64,000 nt of DNA from Argentina anserina (lineage: Eukaryota; Streptophyta; Magnoliopsida; Rosales; Rosaceae): contig NC_065877.1 in the NCBI RefSeq assembly GCF_933775445.1, positions 62,001 through 126,000 on the forward strand, read 5' to 3'. Shown piece after piece: positions 1 through 11,568 of the stretch; positions within the stretch are counted from its first letter, which is position 1; each line of letters begins with the position of its first letter. A program made the translations under genes and the position numbers. The notes under the pieces were generated by a model. That model ran no database searches. It was not told the DNA's origin and saw only the letters and a program-made list of their open reading frames with translations.

Positions 1-2714
1 CAAAGAAGATTGATCATATACTGAATTTGACGTGTGTACATTCCAGACACAGTGTGTGCACAATGTATGTCACTTAGACTCACTCAACTAAAATTATGAA
101 AGAGAAGCTCACCTTTTCTTCGACCATATGCCATAAAAAGCAGGTCTATGGCTCTTATAAAATTGTAACAACTGCTTTCTTGATTTGAACTTCTTGACCT
201 CAGCCAGAATTTGACATGATATGTCTTCATTAACAGGTTCTCCCCATCTATCAACCAGTTTCTCCATATCATCACCATGGACTAGTCCTTTACTGATTGT
301 AAGCTTAAGTTCTTTAAACAGCTCACTCTTAGGCTTCCGACGTATTCCCCAACTTTGATTTCTGTTTAAACGAATAGAATGACCGCAATGGCGCCAAGAA
401 GACAAGTGTGACCTGCAATTTGGAGAAAACCTGTCAGTATTCTCAGAGAAGATACAATATTAGTGGTTCTATGATTTCAGCATATGCAGCCGACCTGCGG
501 ATATCTTCAGCATTAAATTTGTCAATGGATGAAAAAGTGTGGTCCATTGATTGAGTGACTGCGTCCGGCAAATTCTCCTCGTTCTTACTTGCTGATATAG
601 ATGTGGTTCCTATAGTTGGCAATTGGTCATTCTGGCATGCAGGGCTGGGTTTGGTTCTTTTTAGAAAACGATCCATGATTGAAGCTTGTTTTTTTATGGA
701 AAGTTGATCTTTTAGTTTAGCTTCTTCTTTCTCCCGGCGCCGTTGTTCTTTTTCAGCATCTTCTTGCTGCTTCCTCCGTAGTTTCCTTATTTCAGACTCT
801 TCTTTTTTCTGACGCTTGTCATTTTTTTGGGACTCCTCTAGCAGCCGCTTTTGCTCCTTCTCCTGAATACCTCAATAGTTCAAAACAAGAGAACTAAAAA
901 GCAAAAACTCAACAATGATTATGGCAACAGATAACTTACATTTAGAACCTCTTCTTTTTGACGCTCACGTTCTAATCTTTGTTTCTCTTTCTCAGTCTCT
1001 CGTTTATCTCGCTCCATTTGTTTGATTTGCAGTTTCTCTTCCCTTTTTGCTTCCTTTTTTACCCTACAGTAAGCAAACAAACATAAGAATATAAAATTTG
1101 AAACAGTAATACAGATACTCGCGCATATACATACATATCTGCACTATTTTTCAGCAATAGGCGGTCGATTAATGAGCGAATCTTTGTCTCACAGGAAGCG
1201 TTATCGATCATTTCTGATGCCTTCATCAGGTCATGAATGTAGCTTTGATCACTATCCGGCTTTTGTAATGCCATTATCATTGCTATAACAAACACAGACA
1301 CCAGTAATTCAGAATCGACCAATTGAACTCAATGCAGACAAAAATACCAGAATAAAACGTGCACAGGTATTCAATTGAAGCATGGAATGTCGGCCAGCAC
1401 TAATTCAGAGTCCAATGAAAATGAATAAAATAGAACTACATATAAAAGTGGTCATGTATACACATCATAAATGCTAAAAAGCCCTCCTCTCAAAGACTGA
1501 AACATGCTCAACAAGGTTGAAAGTTTTGTTGCACTACTTCACATAAAGCTAATCAGGCCCCAATTCCCAAGTCAAATCAGACACTTGACGTAGAAAATCA
1601 GCAGCTTGCAGCCCTGCTTTCTAGAAAAGCATTGTCATATGTTCCAAATTTCGACATAATAACACTCAAGAGCAGATAAATGAACACCAACGTGATTTCC
1701 TATCTTTCTACTTCCAACATACTTGCAATACAATTTGAGATTCTGGGCCACTTAACTCATTGAAATTAAATTTTGGGAGGAATGATCTAACAGATGCATG
1801 GTATGAACTATAAGTCTAACAAAATAGTTCTGATATCCCCCTTTCAAAAAATAAAAATCGGATATCCCACCACAGGTTACAGACAGGGAACTCAGCTCAT
1901 GATAAAAAAAAAAAAAAACATAGTTCTTCACAGACAAGTTGTTATATTGCTCAACAGCAGCAAAATGATGCTAAAATAATATTATTGGTGATTCTATTAA
2001 TGTAAAGAGCAGAACATAACCGAAACCCAACAATCATTTGAGGAATTATATTGTACCAGAAACGGCGGTGATCCTTTCATTAATCTTTCTTCTACAGGTA
2101 CGCCTAATATTCAATACTCCACGCACGGAAGCCGGCATCAACTTTAAATACCTTGTCTACAATAGACAAGAGCAACAATGATGTAACAATCCAAGTAGAA
2201 GACATAAAATGGAAAAAGCTTGATTGACGAAAATAGAATAACATGTCGAGTAATTAGTATGCAAGCAACACCGTACCTCCCAACACCAAAGACATGATTC
2301 CGAATCGTCCTCCAAGACATCCGCGTGGGCATTAGGCACGCCGTACATTTCTCTCTGGCCGACCAAGAGCACCATCTTCTTCACAGTGGCAAGAGTGACG
2401 TCATCATTCCCGTTCTTGACCTTGTGGAAGACCTCGTCAACAAGCTTTGACAGCGGCAGCCCACTCTCTTCCATCAAAGCCGCGACCACCGATTTCAGAT
2501 CCGTACCACATTGCTTCAAGTCTAAGCACCCACTCTCGCCCATGACTTGCTTGTAGTACCCAAACAGCCCATCGAGCTCTTTGCGGAACAAGTCGATCTT
2601 GGCCTCCTTCTCCTCAACCCCTAGATCCTCTGGGCTCTTGCTACCGCCCCTCTTCCGCTTCTTGCTATTCTTCACTAGATCTCGACCATCGATTACCACC
2701 GCCTGGCAACTCAT
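1..2714 (-). CDS. FAS1: Chromatin assembly factor 1 large subunit FAS1 (5' part, runs off left edge)
   Basis: Large subunit of CAF-1, the histone chaperone that deposits H3-H4 behind replication forks in the nucleus. Six exons can be placed: 2714-2277, 2156-2057, 1282-1135, 1063-940, 862-495 and 412-113. All are in phase and give about 492 residues before the window ends. Visible landmarks are a basic N-terminus (KKRKRGG), the plant FAS1 block ADVLEDDSESCLWCWE ending exon 1, a region like KLMPASVRGVL in exon 2, and a long Lys/Glu/Arg-rich coiled coil (the KER region) over exons 4-5. These are followed by SIMDRFLKR, a PIP-like motif, and by LLQFYKSHRPAFYGIW. The order and content match Arabidopsis FAS1 as I remember it. 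The acidic region and C-terminus lie outside the window. ATG 2714 is the first Met of exon 1. It is divergent from FT, an adjacency also known in Arabidopsis. Confidence 0.93.
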
Positions 2715-2946
2715 TTCTCAATTCCTAGAATACCAGAGGCCGAATTGGGTCTTATGATAGGATTGGGATCGACGCAAAACCCTAATTAGATGATAATAAC
2801 TTCTTTTTTTCTGGAAAAATAAAAAGAGGGTGTGATGGGTGGAGGAGTTTGAGAGCGGCAAACCGATATAACAAAATGACAAATGATTTCGAATTCTTTT
2901 CCACCAGCATCGAGAAACCAATTTGTTTTCTTTTCATCAAAATTTG

Positions 2947-3038
2947 TTCCCGCCCCCCAAAAAAAATTATTTCCACTCTCGCGCGTTAAGTTGCGCGCCA
3001 CTGGAATATGCTGCCACGTGTTCGTTCCTTGGGCCCAA
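2947..3038 (-). promoter_or_regulatory. FAS1 proximal promoter: E2F-like sites, G-box, TGGGCC element
   Basis: The region about 230-325 bp upstream of the FAS1 start codon holds TTCCCGCC (2947-2954) and GCGCGCC (2993-2999), both close to E2F/DP binding consensus. It also holds the G-box core CACGTG (3015-3020) and the palindrome TTGGGCCCAA (3029-3038), which contains TGGGCC site II elements in both orientations. E2F control of CAF-1 large subunit genes in S phase is established in plants, so the sites fit the gene. The assignment is by motif only. Each site is short and could occur by chance. Confidence 0.45.
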
Positions 3039-4896
3039 ATAAATACCATAACAGCCCAATCATATTAACCTGATGACAGACCCAAAAAAAAAATTGAGTC
3101 CAAAATGAACCAGTCACCAAATTGCTGGAACATTTCTCACAAACCACCGCGCTTTTGCCCATCTAATGATCTAATCAAAGCCACTCATTATCACCGTCTT
3201 CAAATCAGTGACGATTTCCTAGTTCACCTGTATGCTTATCATTTTGCCTATATACTATTTTCTATATTTCATGATTTACATACTCGATTTTCTTTATTTA
3301 GTGAGCACAACATTATTATTTTAGGTTACAGTCGAACAGGTTAGTCGTATGTTCTTGATTGTCCTATGTACATAAGGTAGGAAAATGACTACCTTTGTAA
3401 TCTCTTCATTCAATTATTGGATCATTTTTCCTTTGACTAAAAAAGAAGTGCCAAGTTTGTTGTCAATATTGTAAAATGGTTGAATTAAACTATAATTTAT
3501 GTTCATTAGTCGGGAAAATGATTGTAATAAATTCATTCAATTACCAATTTACCATAGACAACGATGTATCTATACGTCATAGCTAGTTATCCGTGCACAG
3601 TTATTTCATTTCAAACTTAATTTTTGGACATATATTGTAAGTCGATATATAATGGTTGTTTGTCGAAGTTGGGGCGAAAGAGGTTAAACTCAGTGCTTCC
3701 CTACTCGTGCACGATAGTTAGGTAACTAGCTAGGAAGATATATAACTTTTCATTTGTTCAAGATGATGATCAGGTTGGCATGGATATTATCAGGATCTTC
3801 AAAAAGGGGTGGCTGCTGGCGCCTCCCATCGATCACCTCTCACTTTTGTTCCAATTGAGTGGACACAAGACATAGACTGGTCCTTCTAATTAAATCCATC
3901 AGCAGAATGAATTCGATCAGGTAGCTATCTAGGCATACGCGCGGCCGGGAAGGAAGCCAGGGATCCAGGGTTTTGTTAACTAAATGGGAATTGATTATGT
4001 AAAATACGATCAAGATGGATGATAAAGTGGCTGCTGCTAGCTTTCAGTACGTGCTAAATATGTTCGTTGTTGGAGGATATGGATGGACGGATATTATTGA
4101 GTAGATTGATCGATCGATACCAACCACAACACGCCGACCTCCTGAATTGGGAAGGTTCTATCTGTTCTCTAGCGACCAATGGTACGTACTTTTATTTATC
4201 TCCAGAGGAATTAAAGAAAAAAGTGCATCCATGTAGTGATACACACATACGCAGGTACCACTCGTTTTTATTCTTTCAATTGTTCTTTTTTCTTGCATTA
4301 ATTTCGAAGACTGCACCATCCGATCCCTAGATCGATCCCGATCCCTCTCGATATTCATCGATCCAATCCCTCTCAATAATTGGTTAGAGGAAATGGAAGG
4401 ATCTTTTCCCGAGGCCCTATCCTCTTTACCACTCACTATCTCGCATTTTCAGATTTGTTCTTTTCGTGTGGCATGAGCACACACTCGTATTTTGACGACG
4501 AACGATCCCACAGCAAACAAGTGATAGCTATATCCACACATTCCTGAACTCTCGCATGCATCAACCCCTACAACCCTAGTTCACTGACCCTCGTTCATCA
4601 TCCCAGCTAGCTAGCTAATAGCAGCATGCTGATATATACCAAGTGCACGTACACATGACACTGCAATTTTAGCTAGCCAAATTATGGATATTCTTAACTG
4701 ATGATCGAAATAACATACAATTTATACGTACCTTTCATAAAAATAAATATCAAGAGAAATAAATTAATAACATTCATGACTATATATGCGATTCTACATG
4801 GTTAAATCAACAGACTCCTCGAGAAACGATGCTTTTCAGCATGTGTATGCAACACAGCTCACCAACCAATAAGAAACTTGAACCTAGCTAGCTATT
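3039..4896. other. Intergenic, no gene seen
   Basis: AT-rich sequence between the FAS1 promoter and the hAT-like element. Short open frames here have no recognisable protein content or splice context. I see no RNA gene and no long repeat. It forms the distal part of the FT upstream region. Confidence 0.6.
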
Positions 4897-4901
4897 ATAA
4901 C

Positions 4902-5337
4902 CAATGTTTTAAAAAGTTAAAAGTGTATCCAAAGACAGTTTATTAAAAGTCGTAAGCCTTAAAACTTGAGTTACATAAGACGTAAGTCTTATGTTTAAAA
5001 AATTAGTAGTTAAATATATAAATATATAATTATATACGTAAAAAAACAAATATACATGCAAACTTACTAATATATTACATTAAAATATAATATAATTCAC
5101 AATCTAAACTTTTTAGATTGGTTTCATCAATTTTAACAAATTATATATATAACATAAAATGATACTTTAAAGAGTTTATTTTTTAAAGCGTAATAAAAAA
5201 CGTGGAAAACGTAACTATAGATGTGAAAGGCGTAAGTAAGCTTTTAAAGTCTCACTACCTAGATAAAAAAACAAAGTTGTTATATAAGTAGCCTTAAAGA
5301 TTAAGCGAGCCTTAATGCGAATTTTTTAAAATATTGA
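4902..5337. mobile_element. hAT-like MITE with CAATGTTTTAAAAA-type inverted ends
   Basis: The left end reads CAATGTTTTAAAAAG and the right end, read on the minus strand, CAATATTTTAAAAAA, so the ends are inverted copies of each other with few mismatches. The 8 bp flanks are attataac on the left and attattaa on the right, compatible with a decayed 8-bp target duplication as made by hAT transposases. The interior is very AT-rich with no coding capacity. It lies about 1 kb upstream of the FT start codon. Superfamily assignment is inference from the end sequence and the flank length. Confidence 0.5.
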
Positions 5338-5974
5338 TTATTAAGCCAATTTGAGTACGTAGTTAAGTAAGATCGATTTAGCTCGTGAGTAACTCACCGT
5401 CTCATCCATCTATACATGCATGCAGTATTTTTCATCCGAAACCCACACACTTCACCGCATAAACAGAAACAACCTTGGTATGATCGAGATAACAGATCGA
5501 TGATTCTCATAATGCTTGAGATGAGTTCTCCACGAATCTTGTGCGTAGAATTTCAGCAATCGTTGACGTTTGTAGTAGGCTATATATAAATGTGCGCGCA
5601 GGTAATAATTTGATGTAGTCATGCAGGTTAATTATCTGTGATACATATGGTTAGAGATATATAGATGATTCGGTTTGGCCGGGTTGGAACTCAAGAAAGA
5701 GCAGAGGTTGACAAGGTGTACGTACGATGATGAATGGGCTGCGCTTTGGACCCGATAAATTAAAGGGAATAAAAACTGCTGGTCCACTACTGCTTGGTTG
5801 ATGATGGAGTGAGTTCTCCCTTCACATGATTGATGATGATAGACTGAGAGAGGATGGGCATATCTTAACCACAAGACCCATAACTAAGCTCTTTTGGTAA
5901 TCACCTCGCTTGGAAGCCCTAGCTAGGAATTTAGTAAAAGGAGACTTGAACCATCTTTAGGTGGTTGTTAGTGG

Positions 5975-6219
5975 TGACGTCATCATTATATCAAAACACG
6001 ACACGTATTATCGGTAGTTTTTTCCCAAATATATATCAATCTGATCAGTAACAGATAGCAAAAGCCACAAGGCAACAAACAGAAAAGGCAAAAAGGTGGG
6101 AAAAGCGATCAAACAGAATCTATTACTTGCATTTAGCTAACTGGGCAATATACCAGCCAATAACCTATCAGCAACAGATCCGATCAGCGAGTCCGGAAAA
6201 AAATATAAATAGGCCAATG
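5975..6219 (+). promoter_or_regulatory. FT proximal promoter: bZIP palindrome, CCAAT boxes, TATA box
   Basis: Upstream of FT I see the perfect palindrome TGACGTCA (5975-5982), a classic bZIP/TGA site. There are two CCAAT motifs, near 6155 and 6214, which are possible NF-Y sites. A TATA element TATAAATA lies at 6204-6211, about 130 bp before the ATG. NF-Y/CONSTANS action through CCAAT and CO-responsive elements is established for FT in Arabidopsis. That these particular copies are functional is inference. Confidence 0.4.
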
Positions 6220-6342
6220 GGGCTCTTGAATTGGATCACAAAATCGATCACCCGATTAGTTGTTAGCTATACGTCCTTATTCAGCCAGCTACTCTCAAGT
6301 GGTGAAAGAGTGAGTGTAGATAGCTGAGCTTGAAGGATCAAT

Positions 6343-9278
6343 ATGCCTAGGGGCAGGGACCCTCTTGTTGTGGGAAGAGTCATAGGTGATGTTTTGGACC
6401 CTTTTACAAGGTCTGTTTCTCTCAGGGTGGCTTACACTACCAAGGAGGTCAACAATGGCTGTGAGCTCAAACCATCCCAAGTCGTCAGCCAGCCTCGAGT
6501 TGACATAGGAGGGGAGGATCTTAGGACCTTCTACACTCTGGTATGTCCTTATGCTATACGAGATATACACCAAAGCGCGCATGCATTTCTGCTTTGCGTG
6601 CATGAGACAACTATTTAATTAGCTAGACTCTTTGCATTACCCCCTTTTGATTCTTTCTATCGATTCGATCATGTTACTCTTACGGGCTAAGTCAACACCG
6701 ATCGCAGCTGCACATTTAGTACTTATCAAATTCTACTTGTTGCTTGCAGGTCATGGTGGATCCTGATGCACCCAGCCCAAGTGACCCCAACCTGAAAGAA
6801 TATTTGCATTGGTATGTAAATACGATAAGAAGCAAGTTTGTCATTTACGTTAGCCCCAAGCCCCTTAACATACACATATCCCTCTCTTTCAGTGCTCTGG
6901 TAACCAATTCCTGACCCATAACTATTCAAACTTAGAGGATCAACTATTTTCCCGCCTTATCAGACATAACTTATTTTCCCTTCGTTTCTTATCACTGATC
7001 GATGACGTCTTAAGTTAACCCAGTGAAATTTAATTATTCTCAATAATTCAATAAACTAACCACCAGTACGTGGCGGATCCGAGATCCCCGGTACTTAACT
7101 AAGCTAGTTTGAAGTGTTTTTTTGTTGCATACGAGACTCATCAAAGGAAAAGAAAATCTTTACAAAATATTAACACAGTGTATACGAGAAAACCTTTTCA
7201 ATGTTGATACTAAATGAAAGTGAAAAGAATTCGAAAAGGAAGGTGAATAAAATGAGAAGGAAACAAAAATCTTGCATGTTAATGAAGTTTTAAAGGAAGA
7301 AGAAATAGATGCAAAGAATTAGGTGTGCGCCTATGTAATTACAGACTTAAATAAAGATAGACAACTATGAAACTAAGCGAAGGAGGATTCAAACCTCATT
7401 CATAGAGGAAAATGAATTAGACACTTAACCAACTGAACTAAGCCTACTTTGGTTACACATGTACACTTAAATTGTATATATGGGAAATTTTTGTCTAGGC
7501 TTGAGTCTAGACAGCCTATCACCAGTGTCGGCCATGTGGTGGTCAAGGCGGTGCAAATGCATAAGACCCTCCAACCGGCAATGACCCAATTTTTTTTTCA
7601 ATGGAAAACTATTATGTATATATTGTAAATTTGGTCCAATAATAACTGAAAGAGGCAGTTGGTGTATTGGCTACACAATATGCTTCTTAATGGAGTGTCA
7701 AGGGAGGTTTTGTGTTCGATACTTGCCTATGTTGTATTTTTTGCTACCCCTTATTCTATTAATGATCTCTTAATTCTCTTCTTCCCCAAAATTTCATCAA
7801 TTGTCTAAATCTCTTAATTTCTCTTATATATTGTTTATGCGTACAAGCTCATATGTGATTTCAATTGAGAGCTAATTGTAGTAGTTAATTTTTCCATATT
7901 GAACTAGTTAAGTTTGAATTACCATAAATTTTACGAAGTTCATTTACATGCTTAATATATGTATTTTTTTTGTAATATTCATATTTATTATTATTATGAT
8001 TTTTTTTCATAAATACAAAGGGTCTGATTTTTTTTTTCACACCGGACCCTCTAACACTTTAGACCATCCCTGCCTACCACCTAGATCCGCTGTTGCTAAC
8101 CAAACCATTCTCAATTATCCTCAAGTTTGTACGTACAGTTACTATAATCCCCCGCAGGGTTCCATTTCCAGCTACTTTATAGATGTAAATACATGAATCA
8201 CGGTAGCCAAGAGGCTATCGTACCATTATATGAAGGGAGATGCGCAAGTTTGGAAAAGTGCAAGAGAGACAAAAGAAAAGGCGCGATAAAGCCTCACTAG
8301 ATTTTGACATGCATATATACATATATATGTATGTTTCCTTGGTAGAGCAATACGGAATGGCGTTTATTTTAAATACTTTATCTTGCTGACTTAACACTTA
8401 TTTCCACACGGGAGGAATCGATGTATGAGCACTATGAGGTGCCAATTTGTTTGATGATTCGAGCTGGATGAATTGTGATAGTTGCCGTACGTTGGCTCCT
8501 TTTTGGAGGTCAAAGACTCAAGGGCCTGGAAGTTTACTTTGGGGTTTTTCTTTTTTGCTCTTTATTCTATCTGGTTTTCTTTTTTGCTCTTTATTCTATC
8601 TGGTCAATATTTTTTTTTTTTGAAAAAGATTGTGTAGTCTGGAGGAGGACTATATATATATGTATATCAGTATATCACGAGTTTTGTGATTGGCTATGCA
8701 ACCTTTTTTAGTGGTACCATTCCAAAATCAAGTAGCCAACTTACGGGGGTAGTTACTTGGAAAGTACAAGTATATATAATCTTTGAGAATATACACTGTT
8801 AGCTAGGGTAAAAAAAAAGTCAGGGTAATAATCCTCTTCTGAAAGCATCCCCCGATATGTTACTTTCGCGTACTAACCTTTCTTTTTGTTTTGTTTTTAT
8901 GTAGGTTAGTCACTGATATCCCAGCAACAACTGGGGCAAGTTTCGGTGAGAGTACAGAACTCTCGATCTGTTTACATTTTAGAATTAATAATACTAAAGG
9001 CAGAAACTATTATTAGAGGGAAATCAACTTATACAGGGGTTGTTGCATGCGCAGGCCAAGAGATGGTGTGTTATGAAAGTCCACGGCCAACAATGGGGAT
9101 TCATCGCTTTCTTTTTGTGTTGTTTCGGCAACTGGGAAGGCAAACTGTGTATGCTCCGGGATGGCGCCAAAACTTTAACACCAGAGACTTTGCCGAGCTC
9201 TACAATCTTGGATCACCGGTGGCTGCGGTCTACTTTAACTGCCAAAGAGAAAGAGGCTCCGGCGGAAGGAGAATATAA
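6343..9278 (+). CDS. FT: FLOWERING LOCUS T (florigen, PEBP family)
   Basis: Mobile florigen: a phosphatidylethanolamine-binding-fold protein made in leaf phloem that acts with FD and 14-3-3 proteins at the shoot apex to induce flowering. Four exons, 6343-6540, 6750-6811, 8905-8945 and 9055-9278, encode 174 residues. Exon sizes of 198, 62, 41 and 224 nt show the conserved FT/TFL1 structure. Activator-type residues are present: Tyr84 in KEYLHW (equivalent to FT Tyr85) and Gln139 in APGWRQNF (equivalent to Gln140). The LYN triad (149-151) and ligand-pocket motifs [10 protein letters not shown] and GIHRF are also present. Segment B reads [10 protein letters not shown], where Leu is usual at the Ser154 position. 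Intron 2 is long (2.1 kb) and carries a SINE-like fragment. A long inverted repeat begins about 160 bp after the stop. It is an FT, not a TFL1, by residues and by its FAS1 neighbour. Confidence 0.97.
7385..7440 (-). mobile_element. SINE-like fragment with tRNA-type A and B boxes, in FT intron 2
   Basis: On the minus strand, TAGTTCAGTTGG (7440-7429) matches the RNA polymerase III A box. GGTTTGAATCC (7395-7385) matches the B box with one C-to-T change. Their spacing is tRNA-like. The flanks cannot form a tRNA acceptor stem, so this looks like the head of a tRNA-derived SINE and not a tRNA gene. I did not find a clear tail or target duplication, so the element limits are unknown. Confidence 0.4.
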
Positions 9279-9436
9279 AACTCTTATTAATCGATCTATC
9301 GACTCAATATGAGCTATATATATATATATCGTGCATGCTTGTCGTAATTCCCTATTATTAATGTAGTCATGGTCAATACATCATATATGTATATGGTATA
9401 GTCCAACTAGTAACAATAAGTTAGCTACCTACCTAC

Positions 9437-9706
9437 CTACCTAATCTAGTGATCGATCTAAATATATATGCGTGTGAATTTAGTGGATGTGGATAAGTAG
9501 CTTGCTAGTGTGGGAACTAGTAGCTTGTTTCGACATAATGACTCTACAGTGAACTAGCTAGATTGTTGTTGCAGTCCTTGCACGTACAGTGAAGTTATTA
9601 TGTCGAAACAAGGGTAGCTAGTTCCCACACTAGCAAGCTACTTATCCATATCCACTAGATTTACACATATATATTTAGATCGATCACTAGATCAGGTAGC
9701 TAGCTT
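9437..9706. repeat. Long near-perfect inverted repeat just downstream of FT
   Basis: The arms run about 9437-9543 and 9593-9706, with a spacer of about 50 nt. Read as a hairpin they pair over more than 100 bp with only a handful of mismatches and small gaps. One uninterrupted match of about 30 bp includes GCTTGCTAGTGTGGGAAC. The left arm starts about 160 bp after the FT stop codon, so it could lie inside the FT 3' UTR. It has no coding content. It could be a fold-back MITE or a young MIR/siRNA-type hairpin locus. The sequence alone does not decide. Confidence 0.8.
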
Positions 9707-9817
9707 GCCTGCTAGTTACTCTACACGAAGTTGTATCAGCAAACCAAATTAAGGGTATAAATTGTCTGTTGGCAATTACATTGTGGCTTACTATATAAAA
9801 AAATAAAAGATATTGTG

Positions 9818-9844
9818 TCTTCTCTCTCTCTCTCTCTCTCTCTC
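9818..9844 (+). repeat. (CT)n microsatellite
   Basis: An uninterrupted CT dinucleotide run of about 13 units, downstream of the FT inverted repeat. Confidence 0.9.
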
Positions 9845-11239
9845 AAAATGATAGAGGCATTGTTCAAAGTGTGTTTATTAATTAGTGATATCATCGATGA
9901 TGTTTTAGCTGCATTTTTGTTTCGAGTATGTTTATCAGTTAGTGATCGATATTAGGAATTGGGAATGAAATGGGTAAGAAACTAGAAGAAAAACAACAGA
10001 ATGGGAACATCGATCACAACATATATGTAGTAGTCTCTTACAACTCTGTCAACCGACACCTGTCAAATCAGATGAATTACATAGTGGGCTGTTTGTTACA
10101 TGGGCTAAGGGGAGGTGGGATTGTCTTGAGTAAGAAAATAAGACACATCCTACGTTAGGGGACACAAGAGATTAACTTTATTGGACTATTGAAGCCCATA
10201 ACAGCCTCCCACTTGGTGTTACAGGACGCCAAAATTGGGCGGACTATGCAAGACAGGCTCAATCGTGTTCTTCGCTTCACGTTTCCTCCTTCGTTCATCA
10301 TGAATTCATGATTGCTACCTTTAATTCAATATAGAAATCTCCCAAAATCAGAACCTGGGTAGGGTTTAGTCGTCATCCTTATTCTTGCGCTTGCAACAGC
10401 CTTGCAACTCCTATTTTTGTTGGAAAATTCCATTCACTTTTCATCAATTTCAGTTGTTTTCATTGACGAAAACCTGGATGAAATCAAGTTGGAATTGAGT
10501 TAGTTTTACTGTAAATTACCCATATTTTTTAGGCAACTCGCTCGCATTCGATTTGATCCAATAGATATCCGCAAACATGAGGTCGGTTGGTCGAAGCTTG
10601 AATTGATAAAGGTTGTTTAGTGATTCTCTAGGTATGGGACTTGAGTTTCGATCAAATCGAAAGAGTAATTCAACTTTGATTTGATGTCATCATGTGGGCA
10701 ATTCTGGGTTTACTCTTCTTCCGGTGTTCATTTGTAGAATTATGGGTGTCTGTTGATGAAGAATCATCATTTTGTTGCAGATTTGTTGGTCATTTTCGTC
10801 CAAGCTCAAATGAGCACTTAATTCTACCAAACATGGGTCAAGCATACTTTTAAATAAGCTGGCGTTGGAGAGAGTCGGTTTCTGATAGAAAATAAGGTGG
10901 GCAGTGATAGTACTATGAAACAAATGTGCTCAATAAATACTAAATAAGTAAATAGAATAAATGGAAAAACAAGATACTACTTTCTATCAGCTATGGCTTA
11001 TATCAGCAAGCATGCCTTCCCTCTCTCTCTTTTTTTTATTTTCTTTTCTGGAAATTATGAAAACAACGAGGATGTAGGAAGATCTTCTATAAAACTTACG
11101 TACATTAGTCACCTGATAAGAATTTAAGGAAGAGAGCTTGGAACTTTTGCATTTCGTTGTAAGGGAGAGCCACCAAAATATTATGTTAAGTGAGATCTGA
11201 TCTTCCTCTTCAAAAGCATGATTTCCTCTACTGATTATA
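9845..11239. other. Intergenic, no gene seen
   Basis: No open frame here has recognisable content. The right part may include the beginning of the Copia LTR whose end is at 11385, but I could not fix its left border. Confidence 0.5.
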
Positions 11240-11394
11240 GCATTGATTGAGTAATTGATATACTATTATGATTCTTTGTAATTATAGCTTTTATTGTTGT
11301 TTATTCCATATTGTAATAGGCTATGAATCATTCTTTAAATCTTGTATACTGTAATCAGTTTATATTAAGGGAATACAATTCTACATGGTATCAG
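11240..11394 (+). mobile_element. Copia 5' LTR 3' end and primer-binding site
   Basis: The sequence TTAAGGGAATACAATTCTACA ends at 11385 and is followed by TGGTATCAG (11386-11394). That is the start of the initiator-Met tRNA primer-binding site used by plant Ty1/Copia elements. The AT-rich stretch before it resembles the U5 side of an LTR. No matching 3' LTR was found downstream, so the element is incomplete. The left limit given is only approximate. Confidence 0.5.
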
Positions 11395-11568
11395 TAGTAT
11401 AGGCTTATGTAATCATGTCTTTCTTCTACCCAATTAACTTCCGCTGTTGCACTTTCTATTCTCCAAATTTCCAAAATTATTCTTTTCTCTGAGTATGGCT
11501 CCAACTCTATTCCGTCCCGGCTCCTCCTTCACTAATGGTGACAACCAGCAAACACATGGCCATTCTCA

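Noticed and set aside
7640..7740. Second tRNA-like segment in FT intron 2 (CAGTTGGT then GTTCGATAC)
   Set aside because: The B-box match is weak and the A-box is incomplete. It may be an old SINE relic but is not supportable on its own.
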